Shown piece after piece: positions 36,561 to 46,535 of a stretch of 64,000 bases of DNA; the first letter of the stretch is position 1; each line of letters opens with the position of its first letter. The notes under the pieces were generated by a model that was given only the letters and a program-made list of their open reading frames with translations, was not told the DNA's origin and did no database searches. This DNA comes from Sphingobacteriaceae bacterium GW460-11-11-14-LB5 (GTDB lineage: Bacteria > Bacteroidota > Bacteroidia > Sphingobacteriales > Sphingobacteriaceae): contig CP021237.1 of assembly GCA_002151545.1 (NCBI GenBank), positions 2,728,001-2,792,000 of the forward strand, given 5' to 3'. The translations under genes were made by a program, and so were the position numbers.

Positions 36561-37258
36561 TAAAACCACTTAGTTATTAACTGATATTAACAGTATTTTA
36601 GCTGATCTAACTTTTGCTAATTGAGCAGCTTAATTTTTATTAGTTATTGTTGTTTAGCGTATTAGCGTTTTTAACATATGCCAAAAAGCGAATTTCTTTT
36701 TTGATAAAGTTATATGCAGTGAATCCCGAAAAACACAAATCAACAATACAAAGTGATTTCAAAAAGATGGACAGGTAAATATTTAAAAATCAGATTATTA
36801 CAATTTTTAAAAATCTAAAATGAACAGATTTATTCCTTCAAAATTCTCCGGTATTAATTTTTTGTTAATGAAATAGCATTTTTTAAGAGCAGTTTATAAA
36901 GCAGAAAATCTTCAATCGAGTTGACTTTTACATTTTGAGTGCGTTTGTAATAAGGCTACTACAACATTTACGTGCTAATTTTTATTGTTCTGGGTGCTAG
37001 TCGGCTACAGCTGATGCAAAAGAGCTGAAAATTTTAGAGGTGTTATGGCCTTCAAATTATTAAATTGCCGTGAATATGGTTTTAATAATAGGTATCGCAG
37101 GAATAGATCGCTAGCCTAACAAGATCGTTAAGCATAGCTATTGAGCTTTTCAAGAGCAGATTTAGTTCTTTACAAATCATATGCTTGTATCATCTCAATG
37201 CTATTAAATTAAGCCATAGTTTAGAGATATTTTTTTCCGCTCTATGCCGCGGGGGCAT

Positions 37259-37404
37259 GGTACTTTGGAGCGCCAAAGTACCCAAAGCGCTTTGTCAATC
37301 CAGCAATGTGGCTCCTCACCATCCACGCTCATCAAAAAAACAGCAGCACTTTGTTTTGTGTTCAATTCCCCTGAAAGCTTTAAATCAGCGATATGAACAC
37401 AAAA
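37259..37404. repeat. Palindrome-rich noncoding element
   Basis: It opens with a hairpin of two perfect 10-base arms around AGCG (37259-37282) and ends with 11-base arms TTTTGTGTTCA (37354-37364) and its complement (37394-37404). The part 37245-37350 is more GC-rich than its surroundings, which suggests an inserted, non-autonomous element rather than ordinary spacer. Confidence 0.55.
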
Positions 37405-37640
37405 CCACTGCGTTTAAGGTTTGGTAGTACCATTTGTTCTAATCTGCAACTGTTTTTTTGATTTTTCTGCCACTTGGGATTGACGGCGTTCTTCGGTAAC
37501 ACCCTTACTTTATCAAAGTTGCTTAGCAAAATGCATAAAAACCCAAATTAAAACATGTGGCCAAATGATAGGACTCTTAGCAATAAAGCACACACTAATA
37601 GCGATCGTTGTAAGATGTTTAGTTGGTCTGAAAAAGCCTG

Positions 37641-37662
37641 TCATCTGATAATTATCGGATGA
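37641..37662 (-). terminator. Possible terminator of the hybrid regulator gene
   Basis: A 22-base near-perfect palindrome (one G-U pair) lies 46 bases beyond the stop of the hybrid sensor gene. On the minus strand it is followed a few bases later by TTTTT. The loop is very short, so the fold is uncertain. Confidence 0.4.
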
Positions 37663-37707
37663 TACCACTCAACCTATCGCTGCACCAAAAATTCGCTGTC
37701 ATCTATC

Positions 37708-40700
37708 CTAACGCTCCATTTCATCTTCTCTGGCTAAGTATTCGCTGGGCATACACCCGTAATACTGTTTAAATGCAGTCGAAAAATAAGAAGGAGAATT
37801 AAATCCACACATATAGGTAATTTGCGCGATGGTGTATCGTTTGCTCTGCATCAGTTCAACTGCTTTACTAAATCTGATTCTTTTAATAAAATCGGTTGCC
37901 GATTCGCCGGTTATTGCTTTAAATTTAAGGTATAAATTGGAACGGCTCATACCAATTTCCCGGCTAAATTTATCTACTGAAAAATCAGAATCGGCCAGGT
38001 ACTTTTCTACAATCGCTATGGCTTCTTTCAAAAACTCTTCATCTAATGTATTAAATGCTAAATTTTGAGGAACGACCTCTTTACTTCCGCCATAATATTC
38101 TTTTAACCGTTTGCGCGATTTTAACAGACTGGCAATTTTAGCGCCAAGCATCTCCACAGAAAATGGTTTGGTAATATAATCATCCGCACCCATTTCTAAA
38201 CCCTTAATTTGCTGGTTTACTTCTGTTTTAGCGGTTAGCAGGATCACCGGAATATGGGAAGTATTAATATTTTGTTTCAGCCTTTTACAAAAATGCAGTC
38301 CATCCAGCTCGGGCATCATCACATCACTGACAATCAAATCAAACTGCTCGTTCTCTAAAATATCCAATGCCATTTTACCATCAAAAGCTATTGTAATTTC
38401 ATAACTTTCTTTAAAATAATCTTGCAGGTAGTCTAAAATTTCTTTGTTATCATCAACCAAAAGCAGTTTACTTCTTTGTCCGTCGTTTTCATTAAGACCT
38501 ATTGTTAAAGATTGATCGGCGTACATCAGGTTATTTTCGGCTATAGCCTCTTCTTCGGGTACGATCGAAAGCTCGTAACGCATATTTTCGGTTTTTACAT
38601 CCTCCTGGTAAACGGCATCTGCCATCGGGATGGAAACTGTAAATTTACTGCCCCTGCCAAGTTCGCTTTCTGCTTTAATCGATCCGTGATGAAGTTCTAT
38701 CAGTCTTTTGGTAAAGGCTAAACCCACGCCCGAACCTAAATTCATTTCCTGGTTATTCACCTGATAAAAGCGATCGAAAACCTTTGCAATATCATCTTCT
38801 GAAATACCCACGCCCGTATCGGTAACGGTGATAATGGCAAAATTATCCTGCGTAGATAGTTCAACACTGATTTTATTATGTGCACCGGTATATTTAAATG
38901 CGTTTGATAAGAGGTTGAACAATATTTTCTCCATTGCATCATTATCAAAATAGAAAGATAATTTTGCTTCGCTTGAATGGTAGGTATATTGTACCTGATT
39001 TTTATCCGATAGTGGTTTAAATGATTCGTAAACCTCATGGATAAAACTTACGATATCACTTTTGCTAACCTTTAGCTTTCTGGTACCGGTTTCTGTTTTT
39101 CTAAATTCGAATAACTGGTCAACAAGGTTGTACAAACGTTTAGCATTGATCAACATCATTTCATGCCGTTTCGTAATCACTTTATCCGTTGAAGGCTTTT
39201 TAATCAACTCTTCTAACGGCGCCAGGATAAGCGTAAGCGGCGTTCTTAACTCGTGCGATACATTGGTAAAAAAGTCCATTTTCACCTGGTTGATATAACG
39301 TACCTTTTCTTTATCAATCCGTTCTAGTTTAAGCTGGTGTAAGGCCTTAATTCTTTGATCAATAATCCTGTATGCAATATAACTGGCGCCTACGAGGTCG
39401 ATAAAAACAAACAGATAAAACCAGGTAGCATTATACCATGGTGGTGATATGATGATTTTCAAGGTCCTTACTGCACTGGCTTCACCATTTGGCCCTACTG
39501 CTTTAATTAAAAAGTTATAGCTGCCTGCCCTCAGGTTGTTGTAGGTTATTTTTAAATCTTCGGTATGTTGCCAGTCTTTATCAAAACCATCTAATTTATA
39601 CAGGTATTTGGTCCTGTTGGCCGAGATATAATTGAAGGTATTGAAATGGATGGTAAATTGTTTATACTCTGCCGCAAATTCGAGTTGAGTGCTTTGATCG
39701 ATATGGTTCTCGAGTATTTTGGTTTCATCGCCACTGGTTACACTGTTATTAAACACCTCGAGGCCTGTAAAAGTTAATTTTAAAGGTAAGGGTTGTTGTT
39801 TAATACTCGATGGGTAGAAATAAGAAAGCCCTTTAATCCCGCCAAATAATAACATGCCATCACTGGCTTTACAAAAAGCATAATCGTTAAACTGGTTGTT
39901 CTGTAAGCCATCAGTTTCATCAAAGGCTTGCGAAGTTTTCGCTTCAGGGTTGTAACGGATGAGCCCCCTGTTGGTAGAAACCCAGATATTGCCTTCATTA
40001 TCGGGCTGCAAACCATAAATGGTGCCTTTTATAAAGTCTTTCCGGTTTTTATAGGTCACAAACGATTGCTGGTTCTCATCATATAAAATCAGTCCTTCTC
40101 TCGATCCAATCCATATCCTCCCCTTCTTATCTTCTGTAATACAACTAATTACATCATCGCGAAGCTGATTATTGAGATCATTACCAAATAACATATTATC
40201 CGGATAAAATAGCGTAACGCCATTGGTGGTACCAATCCATATCCGATGTTTACTATCTTCAAAAAGGTAGGTAATATCATCTGAACTGGGCCTTTTCCCT
40301 GCCTTGTCTAAATGAATATGTGTAAAAGTCTGACTTTGGGGATTAAACTGATCTAAGCCCGAGCGTGTTCCGATCCAGATCCGGTTTTTATAATCTTTCA
40401 ATATGCCATAAACCAGATCGCCTGCTATACTATTCGGATCATTTTCGCTATGGCGGTACCGCTTTACATTACCGGTATTCGGATTTAAGATATTTAATCC
40501 ACCGTTGTGCATGCCCACCAAAAGGTTCTGATCATTATCAAAAGCGATGGCTTTGATGTTATTTGCACTTAAACTGTTGGCATTGTTCTCGTTATTGGAA
40601 AAATAACTAATGTTATTGGTGGCCCTGTTCCAATAATTCAGGCCCTTATCATTCGTCCCGATCCAGAAATTACCTTTCGAATCTTCTTTAATAGCACTTA

Positions 40701-41814
40701 CTACTTCATCATTTAACGATAACCTACCTGTATTCTGGCTGAGCAGGTTAAATTTGATATCGTTTTTATGATAATAGTTAATCCCGCCGTAAAAAGTACC
40801 CAGCCAGATCCCGTTTTGTTTATCTTTAAAAAAACAGCGCACCGAATTCTGACTGATGGTATAAGGTTGAGAAATCTGGTGGTAATAATTCTCTAAAGTG
40901 TTGGTATTGAGGTCGAAAATAGTCAGTCCCTTAAAAGTACCCAGCCAGATATTTCCATCGGTATCTTTCCCAACACAGCGGATATTGTTATCGGCAATGC
41001 TCTTACCCCCCGGCGAGTGCATGAAAACTTTCTTTTCTCCGGTTTCGAAATGGTATTGAATCAGGCCATCCCCTTCGGTGGCTACCCAAAAAACATCTCC
41101 ATCAATATATACATCGTTAATGGCGGGTTTATCGGTTCCCAGATCAATTTTTACCAGTTTATTTTTCGGACCGGTCATTTTAAAAAGGCCAACTTCGGTA
41201 CCGATTAAAATGTTTTGTTTCCAGCTTCCAACATATACCACCCTTTTAATGCCTGTGTTAAAAGAGTCGTAATTAACCTGCTTAAACTGCGATTCGCCCG
41301 CAGTCAGCTTAAAAACACCCCCAACGACAGAGGTAGCCCAGATATTATGTTGTGGATCTTCAGTAATAGAGGAAACATACCATTCGCCTAAACTACGGGG
41401 CAGTTTGTAATTGGTAAAACTATCAGTAGCATAATTGTAACGGCTTACACCCTGATTGCCACCTACCCACAAACTTCCGGTATGATCGATAAAAAGGGTA
41501 CGCGTATAATAAGACTGTACACTTTTCGGATCTGACTTAACGGGGCGGTAAACTTTAAAGCCTTTACTATCGTAGCGGTTAAGCCCGTCTTGTGTTCCTA
41601 TCCATATGAAACCTAAAGTATCTTGTTTAATGGCAAATACCGTGCTTTGTGATAAACCTTTTTCGACAGAAATATTTCTAAAATGCCGGCCGTTTATTTG
41701 TGCATGAAGTTTAGAAAAAACACATAAAACAAGTATTGCGGTTAACAGATACCGGCCGAAACCCGGTAACCGTTTAGCTAACTTCCTACGATCTAAAATA
41801 TCTCTCTGCAACAT
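37708..41814 (-). CDS. Hybrid two-component system sensor/regulator (HTCS)
   Basis: This 1368-residue protein joins all parts of a two-component system. After an N-terminal hydrophobic segment (about 21-38), a two-component propeller domain runs to about residue 700 with repeats of the type GFIWIGTQDGLNRYD and GNIWLGTFKGLTIFD, then a Y_Y_Y domain. A transmembrane helix lies near 795-815. The histidine kinase follows with SHELRTPLTLI (phospho-histidine near 853) and HATPase motifs; the receiver has LLLVDDNKEI and DLIVSDVMMPELDG (aspartate near 1161); an AraC-type HTH closes the protein. HTCS proteins bind oligosaccharides in the periplasm and activate a nearby PUL. It lies between two such loci, and which one it controls is not decided by the sequence. 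Confidence 0.95.
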   Translation of the reverse strand: MLQRDILDRRKLAKRLPGFGRYLLTAILVLCVFSKLHAQINGRHFRNISVEKGLSQSTVFAIKQDTLGFIWIGTQDGLNRYDSKGFKVYRPVKSDPKSVQSYYTRTLFIDHTGSLWVGGNQGVSRYNYATDSFTNYKLPRSLGEWYVSSITEDPQHNIWATSVVGGVFKLTAGESQFKQVNYDSFNTGIKRVVYVGSWKQNILIGTEVGLFKMTGPKNKLVKIDLGTDKPAINDVYIDGDVFWVATEGDGLIQYHFETGEKKVFMHSPGGKSIADNNIRCVGKDTDGNIWLGTFKGLTIFDLNTNTLENYYHQISQPYTISQNSVRCFFKDKQNGIWLGTFYGGINYYHKNDIKFNLLSQNTGRLSLNDEVVSAIKEDSKGNFWIGTNDKGLNYWNRATNNISYFSNNENNANSLSANNIKAIAFDNDQNLLVGMHNGGLNILNPNTGNVKRYRHSENDPNSIAGDLVYGILKDYKNRIWIGTRSGLDQFNPQSQTFTHIHLDKAGKRPSSDDITYLFEDSKHRIWIGTTNGVTLFYPDNMLFGNDLNNQLRDDVISCITEDKKGRIWIGSREGLILYDENQQSFVTYKNRKDFIKGTIYGLQPDNEGNIWVSTNRGLIRYNPEAKTSQAFDETDGLQNNQFNDYAFCKASDGMLLFGGIKGLSYFYPSSIKQQPLPLKLTFTGLEVFNNSVTSGDETKILENHIDQSTQLEFAAEYKQFTIHFNTFNYISANRTKYLYKLDGFDKDWQHTEDLKITYNNLRAGSYNFLIKAVGPNGEASAVRTLKIIISPPWYNATWFYLFVFIDLVGASYIAYRIIDQRIKALHQLKLERIDKEKVRYINQVKMDFFTNVSHELRTPLTLILAPLEELIKKPSTDKVITKRHEMMLINAKRLYNLVDQLFEFRKTETGTRKLKVSKSDIVSFIHEVYESFKPLSDKNQVQYTYHSSEAKLSFYFDNDAMEKILFNLLSNAFKYTGAHNKISVELSTQDNFAIITVTDTGVGISEDDIAKVFDRFYQVNNQEMNLGSGVGLAFTKRLIELHHGSIKAESELGRGSKFTVSIPMADAVYQEDVKTENMRYELSIVPEEEAIAENNLMYADQSLTIGLNENDGQRSKLLLVDDNKEILDYLQDYFKESYEITIAFDGKMALDILENEQFDLIVSDVMMPELDGLHFCKRLKQNINTSHIPVILLTAKTEVNQQIKGLEMGADDYITKPFSVEMLGAKIASLLKSRKRLKEYYGGSKEVVPQNLAFNTLDEEFLKEAIAIVEKYLADSDFSVDKFSREIGMSRSNLYLKFKAITGESATDFIKRIRFSKAVELMQSKRYTIAQITYMCGFNSPSYFSTAFKQYYGCMPSEYLAREDEMER

Positions 41815-41844
41815 TGTACCTGGCCTTTTATTTGGATTTGGAGC

Positions 41845-41876
41845 CTCAAGTTAACAATTTCTTAATAAAACTTGAG
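41845..41876. repeat. Inverted repeat in the HTCS leader
   Basis: CTCAAGTT at 41845-41852 pairs with AACTTGAG at 41869-41876, 31 bases before the HTCS start codon. It may be an operator or a leader hairpin that affects translation of the regulator. No exact -7 box is seen in 41815-42000. Confidence 0.4.
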
Positions 41877-42046
41877 TAGCGATAAAGCTAAATTGGTTAA
41901 AAAACAGACATTAATGCAAGTGATGCTGCCAGAGGCACCATACAACAACCTTAATTAATGCCAAATCAGCAATACATCCATAGGTATGATGTTGTTTAAC
42001 TGGTTTTTACAAAAAAATAATACTACATAAAGTTTAGCTTAAGTAA

Positions 42047-42084
42047 ACAGCTGCATCGGGTCATATTTTAGTGCATGTAGCTGT
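42047..42084 (-). terminator. Possible stem-loop terminator after the DUF4962 lyase gene
   Basis: ACAGCTGCAT (42047-42056) and ATGTAGCTGT (42075-42084) form a 10-base stem with one G-U pair. It begins 22 bases past the lyase stop codon. The following T-run is weak. Confidence 0.4.
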
Positions 42085-42106
42085 ATTTTATTTTCATATT
42101 GAACTG

Positions 42107-44791
42107 TTATTTTGATTCGGGATCGAACTTAACCACATCCGGCAGTTCATCCACTACTTCTTGTTTGTTCATTTGAGCACCCTTCATTTCCAATAATAAA
42201 CTGCTGTTCTTAATTTGAGTACGATAGGCTTTATTGCGATACACAACAGGCAGGTTTCCGTAATTAAACAAGGACGCTAATTGTTTATCAAAAACCTGCA
42301 GGGCAGCGGTTTTATTTCCATCCAGTTGTGCCTGTATATCCCAGTTGCCAACTTTTAAATGAGTCAGGCCATTCACAGCTGTAATGGTTTTAATTACCTC
42401 CGGTTTTCCGTCTTTAATTTGTATAATGGTTAAGTACCTGAATTTTTGGGCCGGTAAAGAGGTGATACCGGCATGCCATTGGTTCGTGTATTCAATCAAT
42501 TTTCCATCAGCGTCAGTAAGTTTGTTCCAGTTTAAAGGCTGTTCGTAAAACTGATCGTGTACATTCATTTTTAAGGCGCTGTTGGCAAATATACTGGCCG
42601 TTACGTTGCCCACATCGTTTGTTACGGTAAAATTTTGCTGGTTGGCTTTGCCGCTTTGATCCGCCTTGATGGTATAATACGGGGTATGGAACTGTGTTGT
42701 CCATTTTACAGGCTTATCAGCTTCCAGCTCATCATAGAGCACAATATAACCGCCATCTAACTGCAACATATGCCTGCGGTATAAGGTTACACCACTTTCG
42801 CCGTAACCATTGGCTTTGCCTGGTTTGAGGTTGATTTGCTCAAACCGGTTTAACCAAAATTCGCTTTTAATATCGCCATAGGCATTGCTGGCATCGCCCA
42901 AAGCGTACTGAATGTGATGGCCGGAAATGGCACGGGGTATCCAGCCATAACCTTCTTCGCCCAGTTTTTGGTTCAGGCTATCGGCCAGAATGGTATTATA
43001 AGATTTTGTTGAACGGTAGTTAAGCAAATTATGCTTGTCGCTGAAATTGCTGTAATATCCGGCGCCGCCGAAAATAATTTTGCCCTTATAATTAATGGTA
43101 AAGGCATTTTGCGAGGCATGGCCGTGGCCTGAAGAACCAAAGGGATTGCTCAACAAAAAGCTGCTTAAACTTTTATCGGGATTTGCCAAATCCTGGTACA
43201 TCGCGACCACGCCTACATCAGCAAATTTGCGGGTTTTGGGTAAATTTGCTGGCGAGGTTACCTGCAATTTCCGATCAGGCTTATAATTCAGCAATCGGTA
43301 TAAAAGATATTCGTCAGTACCGGTAAAATATTTGGGATTGCGTTTCTTAGCTTCGTCAACATACCAGTTTAAATAAGGATTATCAATCTTGAAAGTTAGT
43401 GCATCGGTAAACCAGGCCTGCCCCCTGCCACCAGTTGGGTATTTCTCCCACATATCGCCGGTGGCCGTATTACCAGCCCCCACCGGATTGGTGTATAACA
43501 TATAATAGGGCAGGTTTTGCATCCATGGCAGGTTAAAATAATTTACACCACTAAAATCGCCAAACATTTGCGACAGATAAATAATAGACCTGAAGTTTAC
43601 CATAAAATAGCCATTAGCCTCATGCCAGCCCCCATCGGTAGTGCCTAAAACCGGAAATCTTGCTGTCCAAACTTCGTACAGGTAAGTTAACCATTCTTTG
43701 GCTTCGGGTACATCGTTTATTACGGCTACGGTAGCAATGGCGAGGTTGGCCATCGTAATTTGCCATACGTGGTTGTCACTTACATGAAGTTCGAAACGAT
43801 TGGGCAAATGATCGTACACCAGTTTTGCACGTATGGTAATGGCCTTCTTAAACATTTCTTTTTCCTGTGGGCTTAAGAAATCATAACCCGCGTCGTAAAA
43901 CCAGCCCAAAGCTTCCAGCACCACACCATTGTTAAAATCGCTACCCGTGGCCGGGGCATTGGGATCCATATTGATGATGTTCAAAGCCCTGCGTTTGGCA
44001 TCCAGAATAAAACGTTTGTCTTTACTTAACTGATAAGCAATACACAGATTGCTGATCGGTTTACCTACAAAATCGCCAAAACCATGATACATGCGGGTTT
44101 CGAGTATTTTTTTCTCTATTGTACTTTTATCTGCAGTATCGATTACCCGCATTGGTTTTTCGGCAGGCAGCGGTGCATCCATCAGCCTTGTGGCAAAAAC
44201 GATAAACTTTTTGGCCTCGGGATTCTGGAGGTTATTTTTATAAAAATCTTCACCTATGCGATGCATGCCCCACAGTAAGGGATGCTGGCCTTCATTGCGT
44301 TTTAAGACCTCAGTGATTGGCGGCGCCACCTTTTGATTGGCATATTTGGCATCAACCACAAAATGATAAACCGGCGACCAGATCCATTTATCACTTCCTT
44401 TTAAAGCATAGCTGTATTTCCAGAACCATTGACCAGGTTTTAAGGCCTGATGTAAAGGATAAACTGCCCAACGCTGCTCGGCACCGGTAATTACATTGTT
44501 TTTAAAATCTTTATCAGTGGCCAGCACAACTTTATAGCGCACATTGCCAATGGCTGGATCTTCGGGTACTTCACTCCCGCTCTCCATGGGGGTAACTATA
44601 TTTTTGCCATTGGTGGCCGGCCACATCAAGGCAGGCGCATTGGTAGGAACGGTAATTCCGTTTACCGGATAAGGCCATTCTCGGACACGGGCGTGCAGTT
44701 TTTCTGCTGTTAATTTAATAACTGCAGGCCTCTGCTGAGCAAAAGAGCTTAGTGAAAATAGGGATAAGATGAGGATGATTATTTTTTTCAT
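42107..44791 (-). CDS. DUF4962 / heparinase II-III-fold polysaccharide lyase, copy 1
   Basis: I place the start at the ATG of 44789-44791, because MKKIIILILSLFSLSSFAQQ is a good signal peptide and the 46 codons of the longer frame translate a GC-rich repeat. The 894-residue protein has an N-terminal DUF4962 domain (FTIWP-like part near VPTNAPALMWPATNG), an alpha/alpha toroid (about 170-500; HVSDNHVWQITMANLAIATVA) and a C-terminal heparinase II/III beta-sandwich with GHGHASQNAF near residue 555. The first histidine of that motif corresponds to the catalytic histidine of heparinase II. It should cut uronate-containing polysaccharide by beta-elimination; the exact substrate is open. Confidence 0.83.
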   Translation of the reverse strand: MKKIIILILSLFSLSSFAQQRPAVIKLTAEKLHARVREWPYPVNGITVPTNAPALMWPATNGKNIVTPMESGSEVPEDPAIGNVRYKVVLATDKDFKNNVITGAEQRWAVYPLHQALKPGQWFWKYSYALKGSDKWIWSPVYHFVVDAKYANQKVAPPITEVLKRNEGQHPLLWGMHRIGEDFYKNNLQNPEAKKFIVFATRLMDAPLPAEKPMRVIDTADKSTIEKKILETRMYHGFGDFVGKPISNLCIAYQLSKDKRFILDAKRRALNIINMDPNAPATGSDFNNGVVLEALGWFYDAGYDFLSPQEKEMFKKAITIRAKLVYDHLPNRFELHVSDNHVWQITMANLAIATVAVINDVPEAKEWLTYLYEVWTARFPVLGTTDGGWHEANGYFMVNFRSIIYLSQMFGDFSGVNYFNLPWMQNLPYYMLYTNPVGAGNTATGDMWEKYPTGGRGQAWFTDALTFKIDNPYLNWYVDEAKKRNPKYFTGTDEYLLYRLLNYKPDRKLQVTSPANLPKTRKFADVGVVAMYQDLANPDKSLSSFLLSNPFGSSGHGHASQNAFTINYKGKIIFGGAGYYSNFSDKHNLLNYRSTKSYNTILADSLNQKLGEEGYGWIPRAISGHHIQYALGDASNAYGDIKSEFWLNRFEQINLKPGKANGYGESGVTLYRRHMLQLDGGYIVLYDELEADKPVKWTTQFHTPYYTIKADQSGKANQQNFTVTNDVGNVTASIFANSALKMNVHDQFYEQPLNWNKLTDADGKLIEYTNQWHAGITSLPAQKFRYLTIIQIKDGKPEVIKTITAVNGLTHLKVGNWDIQAQLDGNKTAALQVFDKQLASLFNYGNLPVVYRNKAYRTQIKNSSLLLEMKGAQMNKQEVVDELPDVVKFDPESK

Positions 44792-44832
44792 CAGTTCTGC
44801 TGCTGCGTTTAATGTTTTATTCTTTTTTATTT

Positions 44833-44930
44833 GGCGTGCCCCTGCGGGTCGGGCTATTCGCTGCAAGTCCTCGCTACGCTGTGGGCTTTCCGCTGCTATC
44901 CCTGCCCGACAACCTCCTTTACGTCCCATG
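44833..44930. repeat. GC-rich dispersed repeat element, copy 1
   Basis: Bases 44846-44866 are the exact reverse complement of 55037-55057, and the flank GGCGTGCC at 44833-44840 matches GGCACGCC at 55072-55079. The whole stretch is far richer in G and C than the rest of the window and holds no gene. It occupies the 200-base gap between the sulfatase and the lyase gene. Confidence 0.7.
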
Positions 44931-44991
44931 CGTCAGGCGGCCTCACGCAAATCATTTACGGCAAAGTGCTGGTCATCAAAACGGAGAAAAC

Positions 44992-46359
44992 CTATAAACC
45001 TGCCGTAAACTTATCACCGTTTGTTTTGCACCATTGTTTTAAATAGGCACGCATAGCCATTAATTTCTTTTTGTAAGCTGTATTTTTTACCAGGTTGCTC
45101 ATTTCTCCGGGATCTTTGCTCAAATCAAACAACTGTTCTTTGATTTCGCCTTGATTATAAACGATGTACTTAAAATCTTTGGTGATTACCGCTCTGCCAT
45201 TAATTCCCAAAAGCTGATCATTATCGGCAAAATCAGTTTCTATGACCAAAGTATCACGTAAATTCTTCTCAGGATTTGTTAATCGTTTACTGATATCTAC
45301 ACCTTTTAAATCAGCTGGTTTTTGCACACCGGTTAGGCCACAAATGGTCGGAATGATATCTGTACCGTTACACACCAACATATCGTCGGTACGGCTCTTT
45401 ATAGAACCATCCATTTTGGCAATGATAAAAGGTATTTTAGCTGCTTCTTCGTATAAAATCTGTTTTTGGTTCCAGCTGTGGCCAGCATAACCATCGCCGT
45501 GGTCGGCGGTAAAAATGATGATCGTGTTTTTCTCTACGCCATATTTTTTAAGCGAAGCCATCACCATTTCAATGTATTTATCTACTTTTTCGACCAAACG
45601 GTTGTAGGCCCAGCGATACTGGCGCCATTTTTCCGGCGAATAATTTACCGAAGGATAGGTCCGCAGGCCGACCGTTTTTTGTAGTTCGCGGAGTACTTTC
45701 GGCTCATCATCCGGAATTTTCCAGTTGGCAGGTAGTTGCGGGCACTGATCAGGCGATGGAGCGTTTTCCAATACATCCATTTTCAATTCTTCATCCCTTG
45801 CCCATTCACAGATATCGTGTGGATTTAAAAACGAGGCTACCAGCAGAAATGGATTGTTTTTGTTTTCTTTGATAAAACTGGCGCAAAAGGAAGGCGTTGC
45901 AGCATCGTTGTAATCTAAAAAATTAGTATTCTGGATGTATTCGAAACCATGTTGTTTTATCTTTTTGGTAGGAATTGGCAGGTGCCACTTCCCTACGTAA
46001 CCTGTTTTATAACCTCCGTTCTGAAAAATCTTACCCATGGTCAACAGGCTATCGGCCCATAAGCCGTCTTTTTCAGGCGAATTACCCACAAAACCTGTTT
46101 CGAAAGGCATTTTACCACTAAAAATAGCCGTGCGCGAAGGTGTACACAATGGCTGTGCGCAATAGGCTTTGGTAAAACGAACCCCGTTTTTTGCCAGTTT
46201 ATCCATGGCTGGGGTATGCAGATCTTTATTACCGGCAATACTCATCGCATCAGCAGTTTGCTGATCGGTCATGATGATGAGGATATTGGGTTTACTGGTG
46301 CTTTGGGCGTTGGCTACTGCAGCTAAAAAAAACAACAGGCTAAGGATGTTATATTTCAT
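44992..46359 (-). CDS. Type I formylglycine sulfatase
   Basis: The 455-residue secreted enzyme (signal peptide to about residue 19, ANAQ) starts its catalytic domain with NILIIMTDQQTAD. C72 in the motif CTPSR is the residue turned into formylglycine. IIIFTADHGDGYAGH carries the further metal ligands and YVGKWHLP the substrate-side lysine and histidine. The NILxIMTDQQ type with a cysteine at position 72 is seen in sulfatases of glycosaminoglycan loci, including uronate 2-O-sulfatases, but I cannot fix the specificity. It lies between the sulfatase at 46536 and the DUF4962 lyase gene, with a predicted terminator ahead of it. Confidence 0.92.
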   Translation of the reverse strand: MKYNILSLLFFLAAVANAQSTSKPNILIIMTDQQTADAMSIAGNKDLHTPAMDKLAKNGVRFTKAYCAQPLCTPSRTAIFSGKMPFETGFVGNSPEKDGLWADSLLTMGKIFQNGGYKTGYVGKWHLPIPTKKIKQHGFEYIQNTNFLDYNDAATPSFCASFIKENKNNPFLLVASFLNPHDICEWARDEELKMDVLENAPSPDQCPQLPANWKIPDDEPKVLRELQKTVGLRTYPSVNYSPEKWRQYRWAYNRLVEKVDKYIEMVMASLKKYGVEKNTIIIFTADHGDGYAGHSWNQKQILYEEAAKIPFIIAKMDGSIKSRTDDMLVCNGTDIIPTICGLTGVQKPADLKGVDISKRLTNPEKNLRDTLVIETDFADNDQLLGINGRAVITKDFKYIVYNQGEIKEQLFDLSKDPGEMSNLVKNTAYKKKLMAMRAYLKQWCKTNGDKFTAGL

Positions 46360-46443
46360 TTCTCGAATCGTTTCTGATAACGAATTTAGCTATACCTGTG
46401 CAAAATGGGTTTAGAATATGGTTAAAATAAATGCAGTTTTGAT

Positions 46444-46502
46444 GAAAAAGGCCAGTTGCCGATTGAAAAACAGGTTTAAAACCTTTAACAACCGGCCCCT
46501 TT
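46444..46502 (-). terminator. Intrinsic terminator after the second sulfatase gene
   Basis: On the minus strand GGCCGGTTG pairs with CAACTGGCC (one G-U pair), with an inner AGGTTT/AAACCT hairpin, followed by TTTTT. It begins about 34 bases after the stop at 46536 and separates the five-gene run upstream from the sulfatase at 44992. Confidence 0.6.
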
Positions 46503-46535
46503 CATATTTGTTACAAAGCTTTATAACACGATTAA

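Larger units (their letters stand above)
36208..37707. other. 1.5-kb noncoding region between hybrid regulator and SusCD operon
   Basis: No convincing protein gene lies here; an 80-codon frame at 37185-37427 lies on a palindrome-rich repeat and is not called. The left third is the leader and promoter of the operon (hairpin CCGGC/GCCGG at 36254-36271, short frame 36313-36414, promoter 36531-36560). A 14-base word at 36461-36474 recurs with one change at 37000-37013 in the same orientation, as if a promoter-proximal piece had been duplicated. The right third holds the repeat element at 37241-37430 and the possible terminator of the regulator gene. Confidence 0.7.

Noticed and set aside
37185..37427. 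80-codon plus-strand frame
   Set aside because: It is produced by a palindrome-rich repeat; it has no start signal and no family resemblance.
36208..37707. CRISPR array or tRNA gene in the long noncoding region
   Set aside because: No regularly spaced identical repeats and no cloverleaf with a TTCGA-type arm were found.
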